Below are positions 12,137-23,419 of a DNA stretch of 64,000 nucleotides, in pieces. Origin of the DNA: Metallyticus violacea (Eukaryota > Arthropoda > Insecta > Mantodea > Metallyticidae); the NCBI GenBank assembly GCA_030762175.1, contig CM060833.1, positions 932,501 through 996,500 on the forward strand, in the 5' to 3' direction. A program made the position numbers and the translations under genes. How positions within the stretch are numbered: the stretch's first letter is position 1; every line of letters starts with the position of its first letter. Below the pieces are notes generated by a model that was given only the letters and a program-made list of their open reading frames with translations, was not told the origin of the DNA and made no database searches.

Positions 12137-12780
12137 GTGCATAGATTGGTAAACATCCCACTCAACAAAGAAGAGTATTCAGCAGAATACCGTTATATCA
12201 TCAAAACAGTCCTCAAGAATGGATTCAGCAGCTTTTTAGTTAAGAAGATCAGATATTTCGAAATACAGAAAGATATTAAAAACACCACAACTCTCTCCAC
12301 GATAAAAAAAGGACATGGGTTTTAAAATATTCACATATCATCCGTGGGCAAACAGGGCATTCATAAAAACCTTTAAAAATTATGATATATGTTTGGCTGC
12401 ACAAAATAAATTTAGTATTGGAAAGCTTCTGAACAGAACCAAAAAGGACATTATTCCACCCAGCAAGAAGTCAGGAGCGTATCAGATAGATTGTTTGGAG
12501 TGTGATCAGATATACATAGGCAAAACAATACAAAATTTGGAGACAAGGACCAAAGAACACTTCAGAAATTTAAGATATAAACAAGTGGATAAATTGGCGG
12601 TTGCAGATCACTTTTGGACTTAAGATCATAACATTGCAGGAGAAGCCAAACAGTTAAAAGCTACCACCAAGCCCAAGGATTTGGCAATATGGGAAAAGAT
12701 TTATATTTTAAAAAATAAACATTGAGTTATGAATTTTGACATTCCACCAATGGACTTACTGTTCTGTTATTTAATGGAAC
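12137..12780 (+). pseudogene. PLE linker and GIY-YIG endonuclease remnant
   Basis: Two overlapping frames cover the region downstream of a Penelope RT core. GAYQI...YIGKT (GIY replaced by GAY, near 12475) and the R..E..H block form the start of the GIY-YIG nuclease that nicks the target for priming. The frame shifts near 12320 and a stop replaces a tryptophan-rich position near 12620. Non-functional. Confidence 0.75.
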
Positions 12781-12820
12781 CACCAGATGCCACTATGTCA
12801 CCTGCTAGAGTTAGTCAGTC

Positions 12821-12863
12821 CCCAGCTGAAGATGAGAGCGAATGCTCTTGAACATGTTCTGAG
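12821..12863 (+). ncRNA. Hammerhead-like motif in P4
   Basis: Core CTGAAGA at 12826-12832; stem II GAGAGC/GCTCTT with loop GAAT; GA-ACATGT (one A missing); stem I CCCCAG pairs with CTGAG at CAG/CTG plus one further pair. Confidence 0.6.
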
Positions 12864-12930
12864 AATTAATCAGATAGTGAAGTTTTAGTGTCACCTAATA
12901 CTGACTCATTTGTATATATAAGGTTAAGTT

Positions 12931-13647
12931 TTTGGCATCTTCACAGTGAGTTACATGCAAAGCATCCAAAGAGATGGAAATGGGTTCAATCTGCAAAAAT
13001 AATAGCATTCACATGGTTCAGATGTCCAGCATACAGCAGATAATGGAAATCAGTTTCTGTGCCTCTTGACACTGTTAACTCTGTAGCTGATAGTGGATAC
13101 CCACAACACTTTCATTTTCAAGAAAGAATTCAATCACAGTTTGTTACTTCTAATGAGAATCTGCAACAGATGTCATTTTAACAGTTCAGAACAACTCCAT
13201 TACTTGAAACTCGGTACATAAATATAAGAATTCATTAATGCACAAGTACACTTTCCTATCTATGTTAATAGCTGTAAAATGTGAGAACAATCCTCAGACA
13301 TGCAATGTCTCATGAGTAAAACATGTGTGTTCTACATACTGCAATTGCTGCAGCATCCTTCCTTGAGCTTCTGAGTCTACTAATTTCAATTTTTACATTT
13401 TGGTAATCTTTCACTAAATCTGCAAAATGTAGACTTTCTTTTTCATGCTTCATGATCAAGAATGACGTGTGTTTTAAATTACAAACCATCCATTGTTGTA
13501 AGACATACATAAAGAACTGTTTGTCTGGGATTCTTTTATCCTTCCTTTTTGTGATCTTGTATTATACAGAACACTGAATTATTGAGGCTTTACTGTAATA
13601 AGCAATGTTTATGAAAGGAAACTTTTGCTTTGTTCCATATCTGAGGT
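12931..13647. other. No recognised gene
   Basis: May include the end of the piggyBac region; no motif is readable. Confidence 0.35.
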
Positions 13648-13935
13648 CTGGCAGCTTTGTAGTTAAGATTGCTTGACTTCCACTAAAGTGACCTGGATTC
13701 AATTCCAGTTGTCGTATGTGGATTTGTAGCTGATGAAGCAGCACTTAGGCAGGTTCCAGTTCACCCTGCCACTCATTCCATCATCTTCACCTCATCTAGC
13801 ATAATCTAGTTTGCTGATTTCTCAGTGCACATGCTCTAATGGACTATGCTACTCCATCTAATAGCAAATGAAAGAACTCCAATAAAGGGGGCACTGGACA
13901 CCCCACTACCTGAGATGTGGTGGTGACAACCTCTT
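13648..13935 (+). repeat. tRNA-derived SINE (family S2), copy 1
   Basis: The head at 13648-13710 has an A-box-like GGCAGCTTTGTAGTTAAGA and a B-box-like GGATTCAATTCC. The body contains tcttcacctcatctagc, ctaatggactatgctactcc and ggacaccccactacc, all shared with 59725-59880. The shared body at two sites shows a dispersed SINE family. No A tail is evident. Confidence 0.65.
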
Positions 13936-15859
13936 TGGAATCAGCACAATAACTTTAAGTGAAACAAGGTGAGAAAGTTCCAATTCTTGGTAACACTGCC
14001 CGACACCCAGGCAACTCTGTTACTAAACCTCCTAGACCCATTGAGTCATAGGAAATTTTTCAAACCTCTCCTGACATTTCTATGCATATGCTCCATCTCC
14101 ACTAGGCCCGAAGTTCCATTCATGGAGAGTCCAGGGCAAATTGCATTATATCCAGGTCTGAGGCTCTAGATCCAAACACATTCAAGCAATGATTCATTAT
14201 CAAGGGTGACAAACCGACATGCAGCCTTGTTACTGATATAAATACACCTGTGTTTGCCAAACACAAATTTTAAAATGAAATGAAAACAAAAAATGGAGAA
14301 TCTGGACCTCAAGAAAATCCAAAATCTTCCAACTTTGTTCACCACAAAATACCACTCTGCTGCTATAGCCATCCAACTCGGGTCATATGACAACCTAATG
14401 CTCTACTGGGATAGCTAACTCAACTATTATTTTGAATTGATACTCATTTCTCAATAGAGTGCTACAAATATTTTATCTTTCAAATAACAAAGTATCATTA
14501 TGGTTTAATCCCAAATGAGATGAGGTGTCAAGGTCTCAAAAAAGAAAAGTTAAATGCTACATTTCATTTCTAATAGGTTTATTAAAAATAATTTAAGACA
14601 TGCTCTCTGAGCCTCATTACCAAATGAAATGAATTTTTCTTCATTACCGTCGGGACTATGTACACCAATTATTGTTGTAGATTGGCAGTCTTGCAATACA
14701 AACTTATATTATTCTTCAAAACACACATAGACAATAAAATTCTAAAATTAATTTATTATCTAACTTAGAAGTGTAGTTAGAGCATCAAAAAATCTCGTCC
14801 TGTCCTCCGTCTTGAGTTGCACAACTGAAACAAACAACAACACAAGTTGTGAGCAATATCTTCAGAGGGGGCATGAAAAGCCATTGTTCTGATTCTATCT
14901 AATTTGAGTATGATCTTTTTAAAACAACTACAGGGTCCTCATTTGGCCACACAACCAAAAATATTTTTTTCTGATGGAAAATTACTGTGTAACAGCCTCG
15001 CCACCTGCTGAGGAAAAATATGTCATATGGTTGGAACTCATAGCTTGCTTTGTTTGTTTTTTATTTATTAGTAGTAAATAGTAATTAATATCATACACAT
15101 TCATAGTACATGCCCTAAGTGCCTGCCCTCCATAACAGACTTGTCTGAATCTTTTGAGACACTTGCAACAGTTCATTCCCTTAAAATTGCCTCCCAGATA
15201 TTTTGTTTCAGCACCTCCACATTTTATTTCAGTACTTTTATATGAATGAAGATGAAGCTGCTGAATGACTATATGTACAATACACCAACTTACTGGCCTA
15301 ATTATTACCGGATTTGGAGAAGTTTCTAATCATCAAGTTTCTCTGTTAAAACCTGGCATTTTGGCTTTGCTTCTTGCCAATAAAATGCCTTGGGTTTGAA
15401 CTTTGTTCACCAAACTGAAAATTCCACTTCCTGATGGAGATGTTATACCTGGAAATTTAGGACAAATTCTCTCCTACAGTACTTGCACGATTTCTTTTGC
15501 CCATAATTATCAATAAATAAAGATTCTATGTTCTAGCATATATCATACTCCACATTAACACATGTACAGTAGAAAGTCTAACACACAGTTCCTACAGAAA
15601 CGCAATTGAAGCAGTTGGCACGATAAACATGAATGAGTAAACTCAATTGCCTGCGTTAGCAGGATTTTAACACCAGTCTTACTGGGAATCGTGTGTCTAC
15701 TGGTTTCCATAGCAGAATGATAGCTCGGTATATATACAAACACACACACTTATATTTTATACACAAATCATGCAATACTGCAACCTTACAGCTCAGCAAT
15801 AGCCAAACAACAGTATTCAAATCCTTATACTAAACTCCTCGGAAAGTTGGATTATTCAA
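13936..15859. other. No recognised gene
   Basis: Nearly 2 kb without a coding pattern, tRNA-like head or terminal repeat that I recognise. Short open frames lack codon bias or similarity. Confidence 0.4.
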
Positions 15860-16063
15860 TTAACCTGTTGTTGGTCATTTAAACCCCGCACCACTGACTG
15901 TTCCCGGACACCCAATAAACAGATTTAAATAGCCTGCAATTTAAATTTCCGCATTGCAGAACAAACATTTGTATTTTTCATCATATTTTAATGAAACAAA
16001 AACTGTATTAAAGGACATCAAATCCAGAATGAGTCAACTATCACAATTATTACTACAAGTATT

Positions 16064-16162
16064 AATCAGTTACTGATGATGAAAGCAAGTGCTTCTGAAA
16101 CATGTCTAGTGTTATGTAAGTAAATAAAGGTAGTGTGAACAAGTTGATTACATTAGTATAGG
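16064..16162 (+). mobile_element. 99 bp hammerhead mini-element, copy 1
   Basis: Inserted between direct repeats aagtatt at 16057-16063 and 16163-16169. The related piggyBac copy at 9481-9487 has a single aagtatt, that is, the empty site. The insert contains a hammerhead-like motif followed by atgtaagtaaataaagg, the same pLTR-like tail seen after PLE ribozymes (atgtaagt). I infer a solo, non-coding PLE or retrozyme-like unit. Confidence 0.65.
16068..16112 (+). ncRNA. Hammerhead-like motif in mini-element copy 1
   Basis: Intact core CTGATGA (16073-16079), stem II AAGC/GCTT with loop AAGT, GAA at 16097-16099, ACATGT, C17, then TAGT. Stem I: GTTA pairs with TAGT (two Watson-Crick, two G-U). All conserved core bases are present. 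Confidence 0.65.
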
Positions 16163-16390
16163 AAGTATTACTGTATTTATTTGAAAGAAAAAAAATTCTT
16201 GGGTTTGTTCCACTGACTGTTCCCAGATACCCAATAAACAGATTTAAATAGGCTGCAATTTAAATTTCTGCATTGCAGAACAAACATTTGTATTTTGCTT
16301 ATTTTTCATCATATTTTAATGAAACAAAAACGTATTAAAGGACATCAAATCCAGAATGAGCCAATTATCACAATTATTACTACAAGTATT

Positions 16391-16488
16391 AATTGTGTAC
16401 TGATGATGGAAGCTAGTGTTTCTGACACATGTCTACTTTTATGTAAGTAAATAAAGTTAGTGAAACAAGTTGATTACATTAGTATAGA
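16391..16488 (+). mobile_element. Hammerhead mini-element, copy 2
   Basis: The second tandem leader carries the same insert between aagtatt repeats at 16384-16390 and 16489-16495. Because both tandem units hold it at the same site, insertion preceded the duplication. Core CTGATGA at 16400-16406, GAC instead of GAA, then ACATGTC; stem I GTA/TAC. Confidence 0.6.
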
Positions 16489-17037
16489 AAGTATTATTGT
16501 ATTTATTTGGGGAAAAAAAAAAGCTTGGGTTCGTTTATTGAGAATATTTTCATTTCAGGTAAATGTAATGAGACTTGGCAAGGAATTACAAAGTTACATA
16601 CTTATTATTCCCAGTTGGAATTATGGCTTCAACTTGGGTGTTTAACTCGTTTGTGAAATTTGTTCCTGCAGGTATTAGTGCAGAGACAGAGTATATAAGC
16701 AGGGATCCCTCTCCAAAAACCACTTAGGCACAAAAAGATATGCTTTTTTAGAGTATAACCTGTGGTGTACACTCTCATACCCAGCTCACAAGTGACAGCC
16801 AACCAATTGATTTTTTTACCAAGTTTTTAATGCAGATTTAGTAGTTGTCATAGTTACTGAAACAAATGTATATGAGCATAAAGTGCAAGAAGATCTGACC
16901 TCTAAAGGCAAATTAGGACTTTAAAAGTAGTATACAGAAGTGGCCAGATGTAACACAGAATGAGATTTACAGACATAAGTATTCTCATGGATGTTATTCG
17001 AAACCTACATGTGCTGGTCTACAGATGACATACTAGC

Positions 17038-17335
17038 TGTTGATTGTTGATTTGGTTTATTTATGGATGCTTTTTAACATCTCACGTCATCAGCGTCCCA
17101 TTCAATTCAGGGCATGAAATGGCTGACTAATTTTGCTCAAAGGCCTCTTCTTTCACATTTGAGGTTCCTTTTTGTGCCGTAAGACACGGGATCCACGGCT
17201 TTACTTCACTTCCGAAGGAAGCCATACTTGGGATTTTTACGCCTGAAAAAAATCCACTTATCCTGGCCGGGTATGAACCCGTGATTGTGGGTTTAGAAGG
17301 CAAGTATGGTTACCACTACACCACCAGGACTGACA
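17038..17335 (-). repeat. tRNA-derived SINE (family S3), copy 1
   Basis: A 10 bp target duplication (acatactagc) lies at 17028-17037 and 17336-17345. On the minus strand the head reads TGGTGTAGTGGTAACC (A box) and GGGTTCATACCC (B box), near 17330-17265. The plus-strand left end is gatttggtttatttatggatg. The uninterrupted site exists in piggyBac copy 1 (near 10555). Confidence 0.85.
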
Positions 17336-17729
17336 ACATACTAGCAGCTTCATTTTTTGGAAGATGTTAAGCAACAGGTTTTCGTCTATATTGCAGTTTC
17401 TTCATTTCAGCAGTATAGAAAATTATAAGTGATAAATTACACAAAATTAGACCTATTTTTGATTACCTTTATTCAAAATTCAAAGAAAATTACATTCTTG
17501 GTGAAAAGGTCCCTGTTGATGAAAGCTTGATGCTCTGGATAAATCACGGTATGTCTACAATAGCTGTTTTTACACCAGCAAAAGGACTGATGATGCAGGA
17601 GAAAGACTTTTTTTCATATTTTGAAGATTGTTGATATTGGTACTATAGCAAATTAATGCTTTTACATTAACATTCTTAGTCAAGTAATCAGTTATGTTAT
17701 TTACAAAATTCCAATAGTTATATTATTCA

Positions 17730-18002
17730 CTTGATTTGGTTTATTTATGGATGCTCTTAACCATCTCAGCTCATCAGCGTCCCATTCAATTCAGGACATG
17801 AAACAGCCGACAAATTTTGCTCAGAGTTCCAACTTAGGAAAATATAGTGAGTGAAGTGTGTTAATAAGTTACCCATAGTGTATCGTTTTAAACATACTTG
17901 GGATTTTATGCTAAAAAAGCCCATCTATCTTGGCCAGGTTTGAACCCGCAATCTTAGGTTTAGGAGGCAAGTATGGTTACCACTGCACCACCAGGACTGA
18001 TG
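17730..18002 (-). repeat. tRNA-derived SINE (family S3), copy 2
   Basis: A 10 bp duplication (atattattca) at 17720-17729 and 18003-18012. Same head and body as copy 1, with a small internal deletion and rearrangement near 17830. Confidence 0.8.
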
Positions 18003-19129
18003 ATATTATTCATAATTTAATATCATTGGCCATTTCTTTAAACTGTTTCACTATTATACCTCATGTTCTAGCCTATTAGTCAATTTGTGTTAATTTGAAA
18101 ACTGTCATAATTGATACTGTTTACAAATTTTTTAAACTGTTTATTATATTTTAGAACAAGTTCACTATTGTATGTTGGCCATCCAAGTTACTTTTCCTAG
18201 ACTTGGGGTTATCTGGTTCCAGAGTCATGCACCTCATGGAACCTATACTTGGTCGGGTAGGACTGTATACCTAGACAGCTACTACATTTTCATTAAGTTA
18301 TTTATTGTTTTATGTAAAAGAACGACAAATGTCATTGGAACAGTAAGTTCAAATCAAAGAATGTACACACCCTAAAGAGAGGGGATTTGGAGGTGCATCA
18401 GCTTTCATCTTTGACCTACATTGTTTGGCATGAAAGAATGGTAGTTATGGCTTTATCTAATTTCAGTTCCACAATTTTGATGAAAAGATACATGGAAAGT
18501 TAGATGGCAAAACCAAAATGTCAATTTTCAAGTCTGATATTATACATGAATACAATATGCATATTGATGGTGGTGATTTAGTGGATTAGGTATGCAGGCA
18601 TATCTTTCTTTATGAAAAACTGTAAAATGGTACAAAAAATTATTTTTTTATATGTTGCATATCACATCAACTGTTTGGTAATTCAGAGAGCTGTAAACCC
18701 ACATAAAAAATTAAATATCTAGATTTTTGCTTATCAATTGCTCGTAGCCTAATTGCAAGCTATCAAATTCAGAGGTCTGTACACACAGGGGGTTGAAAGT
18801 CTAAAATCTCTGTCACCCTCAGATTGACAAAAAAACATTCCCCTAAAGGATATTGTCTACAGGAAAAAAGATGCATTTGTTTTGGAAATATATGGTAAGT
18901 TTTATGTCACTCCCCATGCTTCGAGGTATATCATTCAAAACACAACTTTTAAAGGTAAGGCTGAACTATTTTACAGAATTTACTTAAGTTTATATTATAA
19001 AGAAATGTTTAAACAATTATGGGTTGAAAACAATTCAATTTGCAGTGCTTGCCGAATATGTGCACATATGCATATCGCTCGAGCCCATTTTACTCAGGAC
19101 AACTAAACACGCCCATATCTATTTTATTT

Positions 19130-20200
19130 ATTTATACTAGCAGGGTTAAGGCCTTATGGCCTTTTCTTCCACTCAACCAGTCCTTACATGGATGTACATA
19201 CATATTAAATTACAACACAGTTGAAAAATAAACAAAGAGAAATGGATAATAGTAACTATAAACACAATACATGAGTTACAGTCATTGTCAAAACAGATCA
19301 TATTTTGCAATTATATAAAAATTAAGTGAAATAAATGGAAATATAATGCTACTAAAATGAGCATAATACAATATTTTATTTTAATGCTAAAATTTATCTA
19401 TCTTATACAGACCTTTGTTAATTAAGTTATTTTTTTAATTCTGATTTTAAAACATGTGCAGATATATATTACTTTGCAATTCTCAAACCGAGGGATCTCG
19501 TTCACATATATAAGGTATAAAAGAGAGCCAAGAACTGAGCCTTGAGGTACTCCACACTTTACAGTGTCATACTGTGATGAAAATGTTTTAATAATACTAT
19601 TAATGTTACTCTCTATCCTGGTACATTGTTTGCGATTTGTTGTTAGGTATGATTTTAGTAATTCAAGTGTTTTCCCCTTTATACCATAGTTTTCAAGTTT
19701 TATCAATAATAGGTCAATAGGTACACTATCAAATGCCTTTGATAAATCAAGAAAGAGTCTCATCATTATTTCCCCATTGTCCAAATGTGCAAATGCATTG
19801 TGGATTAGCTCTACCATAGCTGTGAGTGTTGAATTATTCTTCCTAAAGCCATGCCGAGTACTAACAAGTATATTATGTATATTGAAGAAACTGAGCGATC
19901 TGATATTTACAGCTTTCTCAAGCACTTTACCAAATACAGAAGTAAGAGTAACAGGCCTGTAATTCATAATAATGTATTCATCTCCCCTTTTAAAGATTGG
20001 TCTGATTATACTTATCTTTAAACAATCAGGAAAGATACTTGTAACAATTGAATAATTTATTAGGTGTACTAGTATGTCTATAAGTTCCATTTTATAGTAC
20101 CTAAGAATTTCAGGAGAAAAGGTTAATATATTGATAGAAGAGAACCACTCTTTGTCCAAAAACAGAAGACAGTTTTTCTATCTTGTACAATTCTTATTAA
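19130..20200 (-). pseudogene. jockey/CR1-like LINE reverse transcriptase, truncated
   Basis: A 245-codon open frame (20159 to 19425) holds RT motifs in order: IIMNYRPVTLTSVFGKVLEK (motif 1), HGFRKNNST (2), LFLDLSKAFDSV (3, first catalytic D), GVPQGSVLGSLLYLIYVNEI (5). The frame then breaks before the YADD box, and the rest jumps to a 3' tail at about 19130-19300 (plus strand: gcagggttaaggccttatgg). The element therefore has an internal deletion as well as 5' truncation. It copies its RNA at a nicked target in active relatives. Confidence 0.85.
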
Positions 20201-20304
20201 CGTAACTCTTCTTATTAACTAGATGAAGGATTATCAGCTACTTTGTTTATGCACCACAGTAACTTAATAGCTTGGCAATGTTATACAAGAAAGTAAGAAC
20301 TGCT

Positions 20305-20405
20305 GTGAATTGAATCTGTCAAAGATATTATCTTTGAAACTGGTTCCATATATTTTTAAGGTTAGTGAAGCACGAAGAGTGTTAAGACGACAGATTCAAT
20401 TCACA
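20305..20405. repeat. PLE pLTR foldback
   Basis: The inverted pair gtgaattgaatctgtc (near 20313) and gacagattcaattcac (near 20388) encloses ctttgaaactggttccatat, which matches the ribozyme/pLTR segment at 22998-23016. After it comes gagcttcactgtg..., the PLE end motif. A decayed solo palindrome. Confidence 0.5.
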
Positions 20406-20639
20406 TGAGCTTCACTGTGTTAGTTCCATATGAAAACTTTTTTAAAGATTTACAATTTTTAAAACATTTTGAAGAAATGCTGTCCTTTACTAGAGCCTGC
20501 TCTTTTCAACTCCTTCACTTTCCTGTTTCCTGAAACTTAGTAACCAAGGTATGGGATTGCTGAAAGTTTCAAGAATCTAACAATGAAAAATTAAATACAT
20601 ATAGAATGAATAGATTCTCTTCAGAAGCATTAACTGTTT

Positions 20640-20935
20640 GCGAACACACACTGCTGTGCAATAGCCATTACAAAATCAGCTGCAAAGACTGCAATATGAA
20701 ATATATGGGCAAAACAAAAAGAAACATTAACCTATAGTTTTAAGGAATACATGAAAAATGTAAAGTATTAAAAAAAAACAGAAAAAATCAGCAACAGCAT
20801 ACTATTTCTGGGAGAGAAAAGAAGAAAAAACACAAATTGCAAAACAATCTAATACTCTTAAAACCCATAGAATTAATTAGAATTTCCCTCTATTGGGAAA
20901 ATATATTCATAAAGAAAAACAAAGAAAATTTAAAT
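20640..20935 (+). pseudogene. PLE endonuclease fragment
   Basis: A plus frame reads YKISCKDCNMKYMGKTKRNI near 20678, a GIY-YIG domain start with YMG for YIG, followed by degraded sequence ending LKPIELIRISLYWENIF. It abuts the oppositely oriented copy starting at 20935, giving a head-to-head pair. Confidence 0.65.
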
Positions 20936-21985
20936 AAGTGTACTTATCAATTTGTTTTAAGCGAATATTTCTGAAGTGTTCTTTTTTCCAGATTCCCAAA
21001 TTCCTCTTCGTTTTTCCAATGTATTTTTTGTCGCACTCTGCACATTCTATTTCGTAAATACCTGACTTTTGTTCTGTTGGCATGTAGTCCTTTACTCTGC
21101 AACCTAATAAGTTCTTTATATTAAAATTGTTCTTTGGGGCTAACATAATTCCTTGTTCTTTGAATATCTTTTTGAACTTATTGTGATAAATTGGGTGGCA
21201 TGTCAAACTTTTGAATTTGTACCTTTCTTTCGCACTTTTAAGAGTGGAAACATCTCTTATTGCCTTTTGTTTTTTGGTTTTATTGATGATTTTTATTACT
21301 GTGTCTTTGTTGTATCCATTAGTTTCTCCTATCTTTATGATTTGTTGGTATTCCAATTTGTACTCTGTTTCTGTGAGTGGAATGTTAACTAATCTGTGTG
21401 CTAAACTATAAAACACTGCATATTTATGTGGAATGGGGTTAAAACTGTCATTTTTTATATATAATTTTCTGTGTGAGTATCCTTTCTATGAATTCCAAAT
21501 GTAAGATAGTTTTCATTTCTTATGATTTTTACATCTAGGAAGGGGAGATATCCACTTCTTTCTTCCTCTATGGTGAAATTTATAGATTTGTGCTGCAAAT
21601 TCAGAAGTTTTAGTGCATCCATTGTATGTTTTTTCGGAATTATTGCAAATATGTCATCCACATACCTATACCATGTTTTGAAGATTAGAGGGAAGGCTTT
21701 GGTGATATGCATTTCAAATGAACTCATAAAAAAATCTGCTAGAAATGGAGATAACGGGTTTCCCATAGCTTGTCCCGAGACTTGTTGGTAATATTTTTTT
21801 ATTGAAAATGAAGTAATTTTGTTCAATGCAAATGTTTGTAAGTTTTAATAAGTCTTCAATTTCTAGTGTCTGTAGATCTAAGGATTTTAACCATTTCTTT
21901 AACATTGGCATAAGTGTATCCAATGTATCCAATGTTAAAGAAATGGTTAAAATGCATGTAAACAAATGAGTTTCCTTCATAGCAA
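20935..21985 (-). pseudogene. PLE reverse transcriptase and GIY-YIG endonuclease
   Basis: The best preserved coding PLE piece. From 21980 on the minus strand: a fingers/palm segment, then QVSGQAMGNPLSPFLADFFM (motif near 21770), then the catalytic YVDD (21653-21664), then LPFLDVKIIRNENYLTFGI (thumb side), a linker with AHRLVNIPLTETEYKLEY, and a GIY-YIG domain: SGIYEIECAECDKKYIGKTK near 21060, KEHFRNIRLKQ. One-base frameshifts occur near 21840 and 21445, and the C-terminal part of the nuclease is cut off at 20935. The duplication of aaccatttctttaacattgg in inverted form at 21887-21952 marks a foldback junction. Confidence 0.85.
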
Positions 21986-22113
21986 TAAGAAAATAAAAAG
22001 AAGTGAAAGTGAGTGAAAAACATTTGTTGTCTTAATTGATATCATTGCATGATGCAGTTGAACTACACACTCTTAAAGCTTCACTTACTTTTCATAAATG
22101 TATGGAACTGGTT

Positions 22114-22158
22114 TCCAGAACATTTTGTCCCCATCTTCAGCCAGGCTAAGTTCAACTT
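22114..22158 (-). ncRNA. Hammerhead-like motif, left pLTR of P8
   Basis: Minus strand: CCTGG, core CTGAAGA (22146-22152), stem II GGGGAC.../GTTCTG, GAA, ACCAGT, T, CCA. Stem I TGG/CCA. Confidence 0.55.
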
Positions 22159-22202
22159 TCGAATACACAACATATCATTTACATACAAAATAGAAACATA
22201 AC

Positions 22203-22920
22203 ATGTTGCTATTCTTAGATATTAAAATAATGAAATGTCAAGAAAATCTGGAATTTGGAATATACAGAAAGAATACACACACACACAATCACATCAAAGC
22301 CGACAGTTTTAACCCCACAGTGCACAAACATGCAGTAATTAACAGTATAACACACCGGCTAGTTAACTTACAAATTAACAAAGAAGAATATTTTAAAGGA
22401 TACAAACAAATAGAAGAAACAGCAGTTAAAAATGGTTTTAAAAAAGAATTAGTACACAAAATGGTGCAGAAATTCAAGAGACAAAAACGTATCAAAGAAA
22501 CCACATCACTTTCACTAAGAAAAGATAAACTAATTTTTAAAAAGTTCACACATCATCCATGGGCTATAAAAAAATCTCAGAATATTCTTAAAAATTATAA
22601 TATCAAGTTGGCATCAATTAATAGATTTAATGTTAAAAACTTACTGATAGATAATGTTAATGATAGTATTCCACAAGAGGAAAAAGCAGATATTTACAAA
22701 ATAAATGTGCAGAATGTGAAAAAATCTACATTGGAAAAACAAAGAGAATCATAGGCACACAGTTAAAAAAGCAAAGTTATTAAAATCAGTACAAGAACCT
22801 ACGGAACTAGCAACCTGGGAGAAAATCTACATCTACAAATACAAAGACAGCATAATGAACTTCAATATTGCTGGAGATGAAAACATAAACTACAAGTTTA
22901 TCACACCGCCACTAGAGCAA
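22203..22920 (+). pseudogene. PLE post-RT linker and endonuclease, deleted
   Basis: The plus frame starts in LLFLDIKIMKCQENLEFGIY (just after the RT core), continues through THRLVNLQINKEEYFKGY and RFNVKNLLIDNVNDSIPQEE, enters the nuclease (the C-C motif near 22710) and shifts frame. About 90 bp of the nuclease centre are missing relative to the copy at 53040-53360; the C-terminal tail WEKIYIYKYKDSIMNFNIAG resumes near 22815. Confidence 0.75.
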
Positions 22921-22969
22921 AATACACATTCCCACAGCTCAATAAATGATCCGACAGTTGAACTTTAGC

Positions 22970-23014
22970 CTGGCTGAAGATGGGAGCAAAATGTTCTCGA
23001 AACTGGTTCCATAC
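22970..23014 (+). ncRNA. Hammerhead-like motif, right pLTR of P8
   Basis: Core CTGAAGA (22974-22980), stem II GGGAG.../...TTCTC, GAA (22999-23001), ACTGGT, T, CCA. Stem I TGG/CCA. Same element class as 22114, opposite strand. Confidence 0.6.
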
Positions 23015-23419
23015 ATTTATGAAAAGTAAGTGAAGCTTTAAGAGTGTGTAGTTGAACTGAATCATACAATGATATCAATTAATATGATTAGCTTCACTGT
23101 GCAAGTTCCAATTTACATTTTAAATTTGTCTTATTTGTCCAATATCACATCATCTATCACCGCTAGCTGATAGATGTATTAGAACTTTTAATACTGAAAA
23201 CTGAATGCTCTTTCCAATTCCATTTCATTTGAAAAAAACAATTTGACTTTGAAAATGACATTGGAAAGGGCATTTAAGGTCAAGTTAAGTGCATTATCGC
23301 ATGTTCTCCTATCAGAACTTAAAATTTTATATAAAGTATTTTTTTGATTTTCCCTTCATTTCAGAGGAAAATGGCCTCAACATTATAAATGCCTCAGTCT
23401 GTACAAGTGTGTGTGTGTG

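Larger units (their letters stand above)
11896..12917 (+). mobile_element. 5'-truncated PLE insertion P4
   Basis: Perfect 13 bp direct repeats (ataaggttaagtt) at 11883-11895 and 12918-12930 flank the insertion. About 36 bp at each end are inverted copies (atacaaatgagttagtatta near 11940; its complement near 12890). Inside, plus frames encode the linker (HRLVNIPLNKEEYSAEY near 12137) and the GIY-YIG domain: SGAYQIDCLECDQIYIGKT, then RTKEHFRNLRYKQ near 12470-12590. It lacks the reverse transcriptase. A hammerhead-like motif follows at 12821. Confidence 0.8.
16845..18950 (+). pseudogene. piggyBac transposase remnant, interrupted
   Basis: Homologous to 10384-11735: TNVYEHKVQED near 16865, VPVDESLMLWI near 17512 (first catalytic D), then a break at about 17605-18195, then LGVIWFQSHAPHGTYT and GRTVYLDSYYIF near 18205-18290, then a degraded GG(V)DLV region near 18570. 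The cysteine-rich tail is largely lost. Frameshifts, stops, two SINEs and another insertion make it inactive. Confidence 0.75.
15860..19110 (+). mobile_element. piggyBac-like element, copy 2, with nested insertions
   Basis: Starts at TTAA (15860-15863) followed by CCTGTT like copy 1. The leader is duplicated in tandem: 15890-16200 and 16210-16510 repeat each other (shared: ctgactgttccc, cccaataaacag, ctgcaatttaaatttc). Each leader copy holds a ribozyme mini-element. Two S3 SINEs interrupt it at 17038 and 17730, the second inside a further ~300 bp insertion (about 17605-18195) that splits the transposase; copy 1 reads straight through that point. Sequence matching copy 1 continues to about 19110. 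Confidence 0.65.
22025..23115 (+). mobile_element. PLE insertion P8 with inverted pLTRs
   Basis: The left part (22040-22165) is a minus-oriented pLTR, the right part (22960-23110) the same pLTR in plus orientation (shared: gttgaactacacactctt and its complement). Between them is a plus coding segment. Both pLTRs carry a hammerhead-like motif. Coding begins inside the post-RT region, so the insertion is truncated at the 5' side and closed by a second inverted 3' end. Confidence 0.75.

Noticed and set aside
15864..16510. CRISPR-like or satellite tandem repeat
   Set aside because: Only two leader units of a piggyBac element, explained by local duplication.
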